In this document: positions 1-6,236 of the stretch, in pieces
Layout of the letters: every line of letters begins with the position of its first letter
Position numbering within the stretch: position 1 is the stretch's first letter
Source: Candidatus Cloacimonadota bacterium
GTDB taxonomy: Bacteria; Cloacimonadota; Cloacimonadia; JGIOTU-2
Reading direction: 5' to 3'
DNA length: 6,352 nucleotides
NCBI GenBank assembly: GCA_016932035.1
Contig: JAFGDR010000063.1
Location: 1 to 6,352 of the forward strand
Notes under the pieces: model-generated
Databases searched by the model: none
Told to the model about the DNA's origin: nothing
The model's input: the letters and a program-made list of their open reading frames with translations, nothing else
Position numbers and translations under genes: made by a program

Positions 1-269
1 TAATTCCTTTGAAGTGTATGCAAATGTTTCTTCTGCCATGAGGTAGAATTATCTATCATAACTTCATCAATCCGCATCGACTGTGTCCCATTTGTAGGAA
101 CGGTAATCCATGAAAGTCCATGTGGTGTTTTGATGATATTCCTGTTCCTCCAGTCCCGAACTGTATATTGAACAGAATCAAGAAAAACGAAGTGATCCGC
201 CTTCTGAATGATATGGAAATATCCCTTCCATGGGAGATAATTCGATTGAAGAATTGCAATCTTTTTCAT
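1..269 (-). CDS. WbqC-family protein, N-terminal 89 codons (runs off the window)
   Basis: Reading down from ATG at 269 the frame stays open to the window edge, giving 89 complete codons. The start MKKIAILQSNYLPWKGYFHI, followed by ADHFVFLDSVQYTVRDWRNR (24-43), IKTPHG (46-51), LSWITVP (52-58) and IDNSTSWQKKHLHTL (72-86), matches the WbqC family beginning (QPNYLPWxGYF, FLDxVQ, RNRIKTPxG, WLTVPV). WbqC-like proteins recur in O-antigen and other surface polysaccharide loci. Their reaction is not firmly established as far as I know, although links to acyl or aminoacyl modification of amino sugars have been suspected. The start overlaps the acyltransferase stop as ATGA and has no clear ribosome site, so coupled translation is likely. 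The remainder, probably over half the protein, lies outside the window. Confidence 0.9.
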   Translation of the reverse strand, partial: MKKIAILQSNYLPWKGYFHIIQKADHFVFLDSVQYTVRDWRNRNIIKTPHGLSWITVPTNGTQSMRIDEVMIDNSTSWQKKHLHTLQRN

Positions 270-925
270 TGTGGATTTCGCAGGAATTTTGCAGGATTAC
301 CAGCCCAAATTTCATGTGATGGTATATCAGAGAGAAGAACCGATCCCATTCCTAAAGCTGAATATTCACCAATAGTAACACTTTCACGTACGGTTGCGTT
401 TAGCCCAATATGTACTGCTTCTGAGATGGTTACAAATGAACTTATACACGATTGTGCTGCTAGATGACAATACTTTCCGATAGCTGAATTATGACCGATT
501 GTAGTTCCGGGCATAATAAGACTGCCAAGACCAATCTTCACGCCTGGTGAGATACTCACATTCGGCATGATGACAACACCAGGCTCCAGAACGACATTTG
601 GTGCTACATATGCAGTGGGATGAATGAATGTTGCCAGCGAGGATTCTGGAATATCTAAATTCTGAAATAGTCTGATTCGTTCTTCCTGGCCATCGATCCT
701 GTAGATCGTATTAATAAAGTAGCAGCTGGAATGGAGGAATGCCCTTGCTTCATTGAGTTTGCCAAGAACAGGAAATCCTTCTATAGATTGACCAGCATCA
801 ATTCTGTCATTCAAATATCCAGCAAATTCAAATTCGTCATTACCACGTTTTTGCGCATCACAGATCGCTTGAGTAATGACAGAGCCGTTACCAAGACCAC
901 CAAGAATAATTATTTTTTTTCTCAT
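266..925 (-). CDS. PglD/NeuD-family sugar O/N-acyltransferase (left-handed beta-helix)
   Basis: Protein of 219 residues, the usual size for NeuD/PglD enzymes, which move acetyl or other acyl groups from CoA onto a sugar hydroxyl or amino group. Residues 1-95 form the Rossmann-like N-terminal domain: IIILGGLGNGSV at 5-16 is the glycine-rich loop, and AGYLND at 35-40 follows. From about 100 to 205 there are hexapeptide repeats (HPTAYVAPN, VVIMPNVSISPGVKIG, TTIGHNSAIG, HIGLNATVRESVTIG) that build the beta-helix. His145 in IGHNSAIG aligns with the catalytic His of PglD (NHDCVIG context). The C-terminus IWAGNPAKFLR is the standard capping segment. ATG at 925 has AGGA (936-933) 7 nt upstream and lies 4 bp after the GT2 stop. 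Its stop shares ATGA with the WbqC gene. The acyl donor could be acetyl-CoA or a product of the upstream CoA enzymes. Confidence 0.93.
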   Translation of the reverse strand: MRKKIIILGGLGNGSVITQAICDAQKRGNDEFEFAGYLNDRIDAGQSIEGFPVLGKLNEARAFLHSSCYFINTIYRIDGQEERIRLFQNLDIPESSLATFIHPTAYVAPNVVLEPGVVIMPNVSISPGVKIGLGSLIMPGTTIGHNSAIGKYCHLAAQSCISSFVTISEAVHIGLNATVRESVTIGEYSALGMGSVLLSDIPSHEIWAGNPAKFLRNPQ

Positions 926-929
926 TATT

Positions 930-1661
930 TTATCCTATAAATGCATCTATCTCGTAATATGGTTTTCGTTTTGACGGTACTATAAAACATCGCAGATGGG
1001 GGAGAATCCTATCGAATACTAATTGAAACATCTTCTTAAGATCATATCCGCTTTTGCCTGAAAATCTTTTATCACGTACAACAGGTATGATCTCGTATTG
1101 AAGATGTAATCTGTAAAACTGACTGAGCGTTGTCCCGCAATAATCTAAAGGTTTGATATATGTATCATATACCTCTTTATAAAATGCTCGGAACACTCCA
1201 AGATTAGGTGGATGCTGTATATTTGTGACAAGGTTTGAAAACTGGAAGAAAAGATGGGAAATGAAGGTCTTTATGAGATTTGTATACTTTTTTTTCTGTT
1301 GTGCAATGACTATTTTCACATTACTATTGCGGAGAGTGGTTAGAAGCAAGGGTATATCTTCGGGTCTGTCTTGAAGATCGCTGTCCATGATTACAATAAT
1401 TTTGCCCTTTGCTTTTTCTAATCCTGCAGTAATTGCATTAGACTGACCGTAATTTCGTATGAATTTAAGGATTTTAATTCTATTATCCTGATTATGATAT
1501 TTTTTGAGAATCTCAAAAGAATCATCTGAACTACCATCATCAATAAAAATGATCTCGAATTGAGTTGTTTCCTTTATAAGAACTGGAAGTAATCTATTAA
1601 AGAGTTCCGACAGTACTTCCTGATCGTTATATACGGGTACGACTACAGAGAGTTCAGGCAT
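930..1661 (-). CDS. Family 2 glycosyltransferase, polyprenyl-phosphate sugar synthase-like
   Basis: Protein of 243 residues with a GT-A fold, most like dolichol-/undecaprenyl-phosphate sugar synthases (DPM1, GtrB, ArnC type), which move a sugar from a nucleotide sugar onto a polyprenyl phosphate at the inner membrane face. Visible are VVVPVYN at 6-12, FIDDGSSDDS at 39-48, NYGQSNAITAGLEKAKG at 70-86, the metal-binding DSDLQD at 93-98, and RFSGKSGYDLKKMF at 199-212, equivalent to the family's RxxGxSxY segment. GtrB/ArnC proteins continue for two C-terminal membrane helices to roughly 300-330 residues; this one stops at 243 with none. The next gene begins 4 bp later, so this is probably the natural end and not a frameshift. 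ATG at 1661 lies inside the upstream flippase gene (8 bp overlap), with AAGGA about 11 nt before it. Sugar donor unknown. Confidence 0.92.
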   Translation of the reverse strand: MPELSVVVPVYNDQEVLSELFNRLLPVLIKETTQFEIIFIDDGSSDDSFEILKKYHNQDNRIKILKFIRNYGQSNAITAGLEKAKGKIIVIMDSDLQDRPEDIPLLLTTLRNSNVKIVIAQQKKKYTNLIKTFISHLFFQFSNLVTNIQHPPNLGVFRAFYKEVYDTYIKPLDYCGTTLSQFYRLHLQYEIIPVVRDKRFSGKSGYDLKKMFQLVFDRILPHLRCFIVPSKRKPYYEIDAFIG

Positions 1662-2640
1662 GTTTCAGCACATCCTTCTTGCTTATCTGGCTGATGATAC
1701 TCCAGATTCCACCAATCAAAGCAGGAACTCCGGTAAGGATCAAAAAATTCATGATCGAAACACTCATTGCTATGGATGGAGACACGCCGATTGTCTGATA
1801 AAAATATACGAAAGCACCTTCACGAACACCAAATCCACTTATAGTAACAGGTATTAATGAAATGATCTGAATAATGGGAACCAGTGCGAGGTGGGTTAGG
1901 ATAGGGATGTCTAATCCATAAGCGCTAAAGAGTATTTTTACATTAACTATTGTTATTAATTGGAATAACAGCATTATCGGCAAGGTGCAAATGATGATTT
2001 TTCCGAAAGGAAGTACTGTAAAAGATTTGTGCAGAGAGACAATGAATGAGAATACTTTCTCACTGCGCTTGGCATTTTTCAATTTCTGGGTTAATGTGTT
2101 ATATGTGAATTTGTTGGCAAGGAGCAAGAATAATCCTGCAATAAGAAGCACCATGACTATGAGGAGAAGTCGGCAAATAACAATTTTCTCTAAATGAACC
2201 GTGAAACTGAAACCAATCCCGATCAGGCAAAGGAGCATGAAACCGAGAAATTTTTCTACGACCACAGTACTACCAGCTTTGCCAGGTGTAGCTTTATGTC
2301 TTTTTTCGATGAGATACAATCTGATAGCAGCAAAGCCATCTGATGAAGGAAGCATGATGCCCCAGAAAATTGAGATAAAGTTGATTTTCAGGATTTGAAA
2401 AATTCCTTCACGAATTCCCGAAAAGTTCAGCATGATCTTCCAACGAATAGCAGCGAGAATTGGGATGAGAACAAGGCTGATAAAAAGCGATACAAAAATC
2501 CATTGTGGATGAGGAATTTGAGCAAAACGCTTGAAGAATGAGATATGATATTTGTAAACAATAAAGAAAAGAAGAACAACGGAGATGATGAGTTGTATTA
2601 CAGGAAAGGACTTTCGTAATTTTGCTGATACTAGACTCAT
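1654..2640 (-). CDS. LPG-synthase-TM / UPF0104 family membrane protein (putative lipid-linked substrate flippase)
   Basis: Integral membrane protein of 328 residues with about eight hydrophobic segments (near 12-29, 47-66, 84-97, 131-147, 155-174, 215-233, 249-264 and 292-317). It matches the transmembrane domain shared by the flippase half of MprF (lysylphosphatidylglycerol synthase) and UPF0104 proteins. Diagnostic motifs are LPSSDGFAAIRLYLIEK (97-113), replacing the usual LPGxxGGDxxRxYL; STVVVEKFLGF (124-134); and IPVTISGFGVREGAF (263-277). No lysyltransferase domain is attached, so lipid aminoacylation is not expected; transport or glycosyltransferase partnership is more likely. Its ATG shares an ATGA overlap with the nadA stop, and its last 8 bp overlap the GT2 gene, a strong sign of coupled translation with that enzyme. 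The transported substrate is unknown. Confidence 0.88.
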   Translation of the reverse strand: MSLVSAKLRKSFPVIQLIISVVLLFFIVYKYHISFFKRFAQIPHPQWIFVSLFISLVLIPILAAIRWKIMLNFSGIREGIFQILKINFISIFWGIMLPSSDGFAAIRLYLIEKRHKATPGKAGSTVVVEKFLGFMLLCLIGIGFSFTVHLEKIVICRLLLIVMVLLIAGLFLLLANKFTYNTLTQKLKNAKRSEKVFSFIVSLHKSFTVLPFGKIIICTLPIMLLFQLITIVNVKILFSAYGLDIPILTHLALVPIIQIISLIPVTISGFGVREGAFVYFYQTIGVSPSIAMSVSIMNFLILTGVPALIGGIWSIISQISKKDVLKHA

Positions 2641-3572
2641 TGTACGATATCCATCATTCTTTGGAGAGATGTTCTTGTGTTATTCATCACATCTTCAGAA
2701 AGGATGATCTCACTTCTTTCTTCCAGCAGTGCTTGAACTGCACCACGAAGTGTTGTCATCTTCATGTCATCGCAGATCATTGTCTCGCTTAAAGATACAA
2801 TATTTTTTTGGGGATAGTGGTATCGCAGCTGTTCATACAGTCCGTATTCGGTTCCGATTATGAGATTATCGTGGTCTTCGGCATAGTCGATCATCTGGCT
2901 TGTTGAACAAACAAGATCTGCTACCTTGCATACATTCAATCTACATTCAGGATGAACGAGCAAAGTATATTTGGGATATTTCTTTCGAACAGCCATCACC
3001 TCATCGATCGTGATCTGGTCATGAACATAGCAGGTGCTGTCAAACATGATCAGGTCTCTTCCAAGTTTGTATGATACCCACATACCGATATTCCTATCAG
3101 GAACAAAAATTACTTCTTTGGATCGAGGGATAGATGCAATGACTTCTACGGCATTTGCCGATGTGCAGGTTATTGTACTTTCTGCTTTGAGTTCTGCTTC
3201 GGAATTTACATAACACACAACTTCAGCATCAGGATGTTGTGCTTTCAGATTAACGAGATCAGATACTTTTTTCATCTTTGCAAGACGGCAATCAGCAAAA
3301 GGATGTGCCATGATAACCTTTTTCTCGGGATTCAATATCTTAGCAGTATCTCCCATTATAATAATACCGCAGAGAAGTATCATTTTTGCGTTGGTCTGTG
3401 CAGCAACTTTTGCCATTTGCAGAGAATCACCAACATAATCAGCAATCTTTTGTACTTCCATGAGCTGATAATTATGCGCAAGTACAAAACAACTTTTTTC
3501 TTTCTTCAGTTTTCGAACCAGTTCATAGAGTTCATTAGCGCTCAATGAGTCCAGTTCTGAAATTTCTCGCAT
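2637..3572 (-). CDS. nadA: Quinolinate synthase (NadA) homologue, [4Fe-4S] enzyme
   Basis: NadA condenses iminoaspartate with dihydroxyacetone phosphate to quinolinate in NAD synthesis, using a [4Fe-4S] cluster. I start at ATG 3572 (311 residues) because GGAGAGA lies 6 nt upstream; the longer TTG start at 3584 adds four residues and has AGGA directly abutting it, too close to serve. In this numbering the three cluster cysteines expected for the family are Cys95 (ADCRLA), Cys181 (STCYVH) and Cys267 (ICDDMK), each 86 apart. Substrate-site motifs AHNYQ (32-36), GDSL (48-51), YVNS (121-124), TSANA (137-141), HPEC (207-210) and STS (223-225) are kept. The usual CGVHFMAET or CGVDFMAET reads CGIIIMGDT (68-76), so the His/Asp is lost. 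No nadB or nadC adjoins; neighbours are an acid ligase and a flippase. Either the genome's ordinary NadA or a specialised paralogue. Confidence 0.92.
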   Translation of the reverse strand: MREISELDSLSANELYELVRKLKKEKSCFVLAHNYQLMEVQKIADYVGDSLQMAKVAAQTNAKMILLCGIIIMGDTAKILNPEKKVIMAHPFADCRLAKMKKVSDLVNLKAQHPDAEVVCYVNSEAELKAESTITCTSANAVEVIASIPRSKEVIFVPDRNIGMWVSYKLGRDLIMFDSTCYVHDQITIDEVMAVRKKYPKYTLLVHPECRLNVCKVADLVCSTSQMIDYAEDHDNLIIGTEYGLYEQLRYHYPQKNIVSLSETMICDDMKMTTLRGAVQALLEERSEIILSEDVMNNTRTSLQRMMDIVQ

Positions 3573-3575
3573 GGA

Positions 3576-3582
3576 TCTCTCC
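3576..3582 (-). promoter_or_regulatory. Ribosome binding site deciding the nadA start
   Basis: On the minus strand this reads GGAGAGA. The GGAG core lies 6 nt before the ATG at 3572, which is ideal spacing. It overlaps the alternative TTG start at 3584, which has no properly spaced site of its own. This supports the shorter nadA product starting MREISELD. Confidence 0.7.
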
Positions 3583-3586
3583 AATC

Positions 3587-4879
3587 CTACATATATGTAT
3601 TTCCGATTTTTGAAATAATAAAGGGAGTTTTGCCACCTTTGTCGGCTTTATCAAGTTGAGGGACTTTTTTAAAAGTAAGAGTAATCGAGTTGCCGAGTCG
3701 CTTTCTGAGACCTGCTTCAAGGTTTTTTTCTGAGATATTATTGAAGGTATCATCAACAACTAGTTGCACATCGATATGATCGATGCTTGTTTGAACGATT
3801 TGCGAACACATAACCCCTTTTGCATTGTCGATCGAGTGCGACATTACAGCGCCAAGTATACGTCCATCAGGCGTCTCTATATAATCACATTGCTTACCCA
3901 CAATTTTTTTAATAATTCTGAATTTTCGATCGCATAGGCATGAATGTTCATTTTGTTCAGGGATAATTATATCGTTGATCTTGTACCTAATCAAAGGCAT
4001 GGAATAATTATAAAAACTTGTTCCCACCAGCTTAGAAACTCCGTTTTCTTCTACAATCTCGTGATATGCAAAATCCTCTATAAGATGCAGATGTCCATAT
4101 TCACATTCTGATATCATAGCGGAGCATTCATGCATCGAAAAGAAATCGTACACCTTACACGCAAAATAATATTCAAGAAACTTTCTTTTTTTATCTGAGA
4201 GTGTTTCACCGTAGGTAACAATTGATTTTGGTGGATGAATTTTTAGTCCTGCTTCACCTGCGTAACGGGCAAGCATAACAATATCAAAAGGGAAACCCAT
4301 AAAAAAAGATGGTTTTAATTTATTGATTCGCTCAATGACGCGCGGTGCTGATTTCTGTGATAATCGATTTGAATCATACCTGAGAATATTGTAAAAGGGA
4401 TTGAATTTATAATCACAATCGCGGAAGTAATAACTCTGAAGGCTGAATGTTCTCATCCCGAGTTTATATCCAGCCCAACGATAACTCCTTAAAAGAGCTG
4501 CTATTTTATTTGCTTGGACAACTGTATCGAGAATGAAGTGGAGCGGAGTCCCTGTTGTACCGCTGGTCGAATCCCATGTTATGCCGTACTTTTTTGCATT
4601 TTCAGCTATGAGCTGTTCCTTTTTCGATCGGACTGTTTCTTTATCGAGTAATGGAATCTTCGAGAGATCCTGTCTTCCTCTGAAATTGGTTGCATCAAGT
4701 TTGATTTCCTTAAAGAGGTTTCTATAATATGGGACATTCAATCCTGCATGTTGGATGAGTTTTCTTAACTTGTCATCCTGATATGATTCGATCTGATTTT
4801 GTGTCCAATACTGACTCTTGGGGTAAAATTTACATCGATGAAATACTTTAAGGGGTATCTGAAAAATTGATTTTTCCAA
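3587..4879 (-). CDS. PaaK/CapK-like AMP-forming acid ligase (adenylate-forming)
   Basis: Protein of 430 residues in the phenylacetate-CoA ligase/CapK-like branch of adenylate-forming enzymes. These activate a carboxylic acid with ATP, usually to an acyl-AMP and then a CoA ester; many relatives sit in capsule loci with unknown substrates. N-terminal residues 37-54 (LRKLIQHAG, VPYYRNLF) are typical. The phosphate-binding loop is STSGTTGTP at 104-112. TYGETL at 222-227 and YDFFSMHECSAM at 244-255 match the adenylate-binding segments. MPLIRYKINDI at 294-304 is the hinge-side motif, and CLCDRKF at 314-320 corresponds to the family CxCGR. GGK at 415-417 carries the expected catalytic C-terminal lysine. 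The only workable start is TTG at 4879: the citE stop is in frame just upstream and the first internal Met is near residue 142. It lies 3 bp after citE and upstream of nadA. Confidence 0.9.
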   Translation of the reverse strand: MEKSIFQIPLKVFHRCKFYPKSQYWTQNQIESYQDDKLRKLIQHAGLNVPYYRNLFKEIKLDATNFRGRQDLSKIPLLDKETVRSKKEQLIAENAKKYGITWDSTSGTTGTPLHFILDTVVQANKIAALLRSYRWAGYKLGMRTFSLQSYYFRDCDYKFNPFYNILRYDSNRLSQKSAPRVIERINKLKPSFFMGFPFDIVMLARYAGEAGLKIHPPKSIVTYGETLSDKKRKFLEYYFACKVYDFFSMHECSAMISECEYGHLHLIEDFAYHEIVEENGVSKLVGTSFYNYSMPLIRYKINDIIIPEQNEHSCLCDRKFRIIKKIVGKQCDYIETPDGRILGAVMSHSIDNAKGVMCSQIVQTSIDHIDVQLVVDDTFNNISEKNLEAGLRKRLGNSITLTFKKVPQLDKADKGGKTPFIISKIGNTYM

Positions 4880-4882
4880 TGC

Positions 4883-5776
4883 TTATAACTCTTTAATCTG
4901 TTGAATAAGCTCGTAACGCTTGAGTAATTTTGTTGCACTTCGCACAAGTGGAGGTCCGATAAACATGTCATCAACAATTGCTACTGAACGATTGCCTGTA
5001 TCGATTTCCTTAGACAGTTCAATGATCTTTTTTGCTTGTTCGACTTCTTCATCTGTCGGTGTATAATATCTATGTGCCATTTCGATCTCTTTAGGATGAA
5101 GAAGAAGTGATCCTTCGAATCCAAGTATCCGGGTTAAATGGAGCTTGTTTTCCAATTTCTCTAGATCGTGCACATCGATATTCAACGTATCGATCGGGAT
5201 AATGCCTGTAGATCGTGCAGCATTTGCGATTATAGAGCGGGGAAAGATGAATGCATGTTCCGGTTGATCGTGTTTGCCACAGAGATCTGATAAATAATCC
5301 TCACTCCCAAAAGCAACAGCGATGATCCTGGATGATGCATTGCAAATGCTGTGAATATTCATGATAGCAGATGTCGTTTCAATAAGGGGTATGACTTTAA
5401 AACGATCTTTCGGAAATCCACTTTTTGTCTCTGGCTCTGTTAATAATTTATCGAATTCATTCAATTCTGCTTCATCATAAACCTTAGGATAAAGGAAGCC
5501 GAGGATATCTTTATGGGTAAATTCTTCAACTTCTTTTTGAAGATATCCGCTGTCTCTGTCATTCAGCCTGATAAAGATCTGTTTGTTGTCGAAAATGCCG
5601 GTTCCCAGTAAAGATCGTACAATTTCTCTTGCATGATCCTTTTCTTTTTCGACAACTGAATCTTCAAGATCGATTATCACTGCATCAGCTTTTGTGTTCA
5701 CAGCTTTTTGTATTAATTCTGGCTTATTGCCGGGTACAAATAACATGCTTCTGAGAATATGTTCTTTCTGTTCCAT
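4883..5776 (-). CDS. HpcH/HpaI-CitE family acyl-CoA lyase (citramalyl/malyl-CoA lyase-like)
   Basis: Protein of 297 residues with a TIM-barrel CitE-like sequence. The family reversibly cleaves beta-hydroxyacyl-CoAs such as citramalyl-CoA, malyl-CoA or citryl-CoA into an acyl-CoA and a 2-oxo acid. Visible family motifs are RSMLFVPGN at 9-17, DLEDSV at 36-41, IRLND with Arg70, YPK with Lys98, LIET with Glu133, FGSEDY at 157-161 with Asp160, PRSIIANAAR at 179-188, and LLHPKEI at 225-231. Glu133 and Asp160 are the expected Mg2+ ligands by analogy with characterised CitE-like lyases. The ATG start lies 1 bp after the maoC stop, so the two are probably translationally coupled; no strong ribosome site is visible. 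The usual GKxxIHP motif reads GSLLLHP here, so one lysine is missing. Substrate is open: an itaconate-type pathway or a biosynthetic acyl-CoA role in the glycan locus both fit. Confidence 0.92.
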   Translation of the reverse strand: MEQKEHILRSMLFVPGNKPELIQKAVNTKADAVIIDLEDSVVEKEKDHAREIVRSLLGTGIFDNKQIFIRLNDRDSGYLQKEVEEFTHKDILGFLYPKVYDEAELNEFDKLLTEPETKSGFPKDRFKVIPLIETTSAIMNIHSICNASSRIIAVAFGSEDYLSDLCGKHDQPEHAFIFPRSIIANAARSTGIIPIDTLNIDVHDLEKLENKLHLTRILGFEGSLLLHPKEIEMAHRYYTPTDEEVEQAKKIIELSKEIDTGNRSVAIVDDMFIGPPLVRSATKLLKRYELIQQIKEL

Positions 5777-5777
5777 A

Positions 5778-6236
5778 TTACTTTACCGGTACGAGGATAT
5801 GCCTTTTCAGACTTAGGACTAATTCATTTTTCTGATTATATGCTTTTGTTTCAACAAATACAATTCCTCGGTCAGGTTTTGACCTCGATAGACGTGTGTC
5901 CAGAATTGTTGATGACGCATGGATTGTATCTCCAATAAAAACAGGAGAATGGTGAATGATCTTCTCATAATCAAGATTTACCATTGCTTTACCGCTAATA
6001 TCAGGTACACTCATGCCAACGACAAGTCCGATAAGATACGTGCCTACGACCAGCCTATTCTTATATATTTGTTTGGATGCATATTCTTTATCAAGATGAA
6101 GAGGATGATGATTCATTGTCAGCAGGCAGAAGAGGTTATTATCACTTTCTGTAATTGTTTTGGCTGGCTGGTGTATGAATGTATCTCCGACCTGGAAATC
6201 ATCGAAGAATTTTCCAAAATTATCCAAATATTCCAT
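5778..6236 (-). CDS. MaoC-family (hot-dog fold) enoyl-CoA hydratase
   Basis: Protein of 152 residues, the normal length for a single-domain MaoC-like dehydratase. Such cytosolic enzymes add water across the double bond of an enoyl-CoA, or remove it. The N-terminal part (residues 7-20, with DDFQVGD) matches the opening strand of the family. The signature lies at about 28-53: ITESDN, then TMNHHPLHLD, with Asn42, Pro45, His47 and Asp49 in the N-x-x-P-x-H-x-D arrangement seen in the mesaconyl-/itaconyl-CoA hydratase-like branch rather than the classical G-D-x-N-P-x-H motif. The ATG at 6236 has AAGGA (6247-6243) 6 nt upstream, and an in-frame TAA at 6242-6240 excludes a longer protein. It is followed after 1 bp by a CitE-type lyase, the pairing seen in itaconate/mesaconate CoA pathways. 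Family assignment is firm; the substrate is not known. Confidence 0.9.
   Translation of the reverse strand: MEYLDNFGKFFDDFQVGDTFIHQPAKTITESDNNLFCLLTMNHHPLHLDKEYASKQIYKNRLVVGTYLIGLVVGMSVPDISGKAMVNLDYEKIIHHSPVFIGDTIHASSTILDTRLSRSKPDRGIVFVETKAYNQKNELVLSLKRHILVPVK

Noticed and set aside
56-259. A 67-residue minus-strand open frame opposite the acyltransferase end
   Set aside because: It overlaps the WbqC coding frame on the same strand in a different register, and its translation has no family resemblance, whereas the WbqC frame matches clearly.
120-467. A 115-residue plus-strand open frame
   Set aside because: It is antisense to the WbqC and PglD-like genes, both of which have strong family motifs; no ribosome site or recognisable domain.
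930-1010. Frameshift or truncation removing the membrane helices of the GT2
   Set aside because: The next gene starts 4 bp after the stop with a good ribosome site, leaving no room for lost coding sequence.
913-1295. Runs of eight A on the coding strand, in codons 2-5 of the acyltransferase (plus-strand T at 913-920) and in the GT2 gene (T at 1288-1295), as phase-variation or slippage sites
   Set aside because: Eight A residues at Lys codons are common in AT-rich genes and both reading frames are intact; there is no sign of an alternative frame product.
3005-5196. CGATCG occurring five times (3005, 3829, 3927, 4625, 5191)
   Set aside because: This is somewhat more often than chance, but the copies fall in coding sequence at irregular spacing and the sample is too small to suggest a functional motif.
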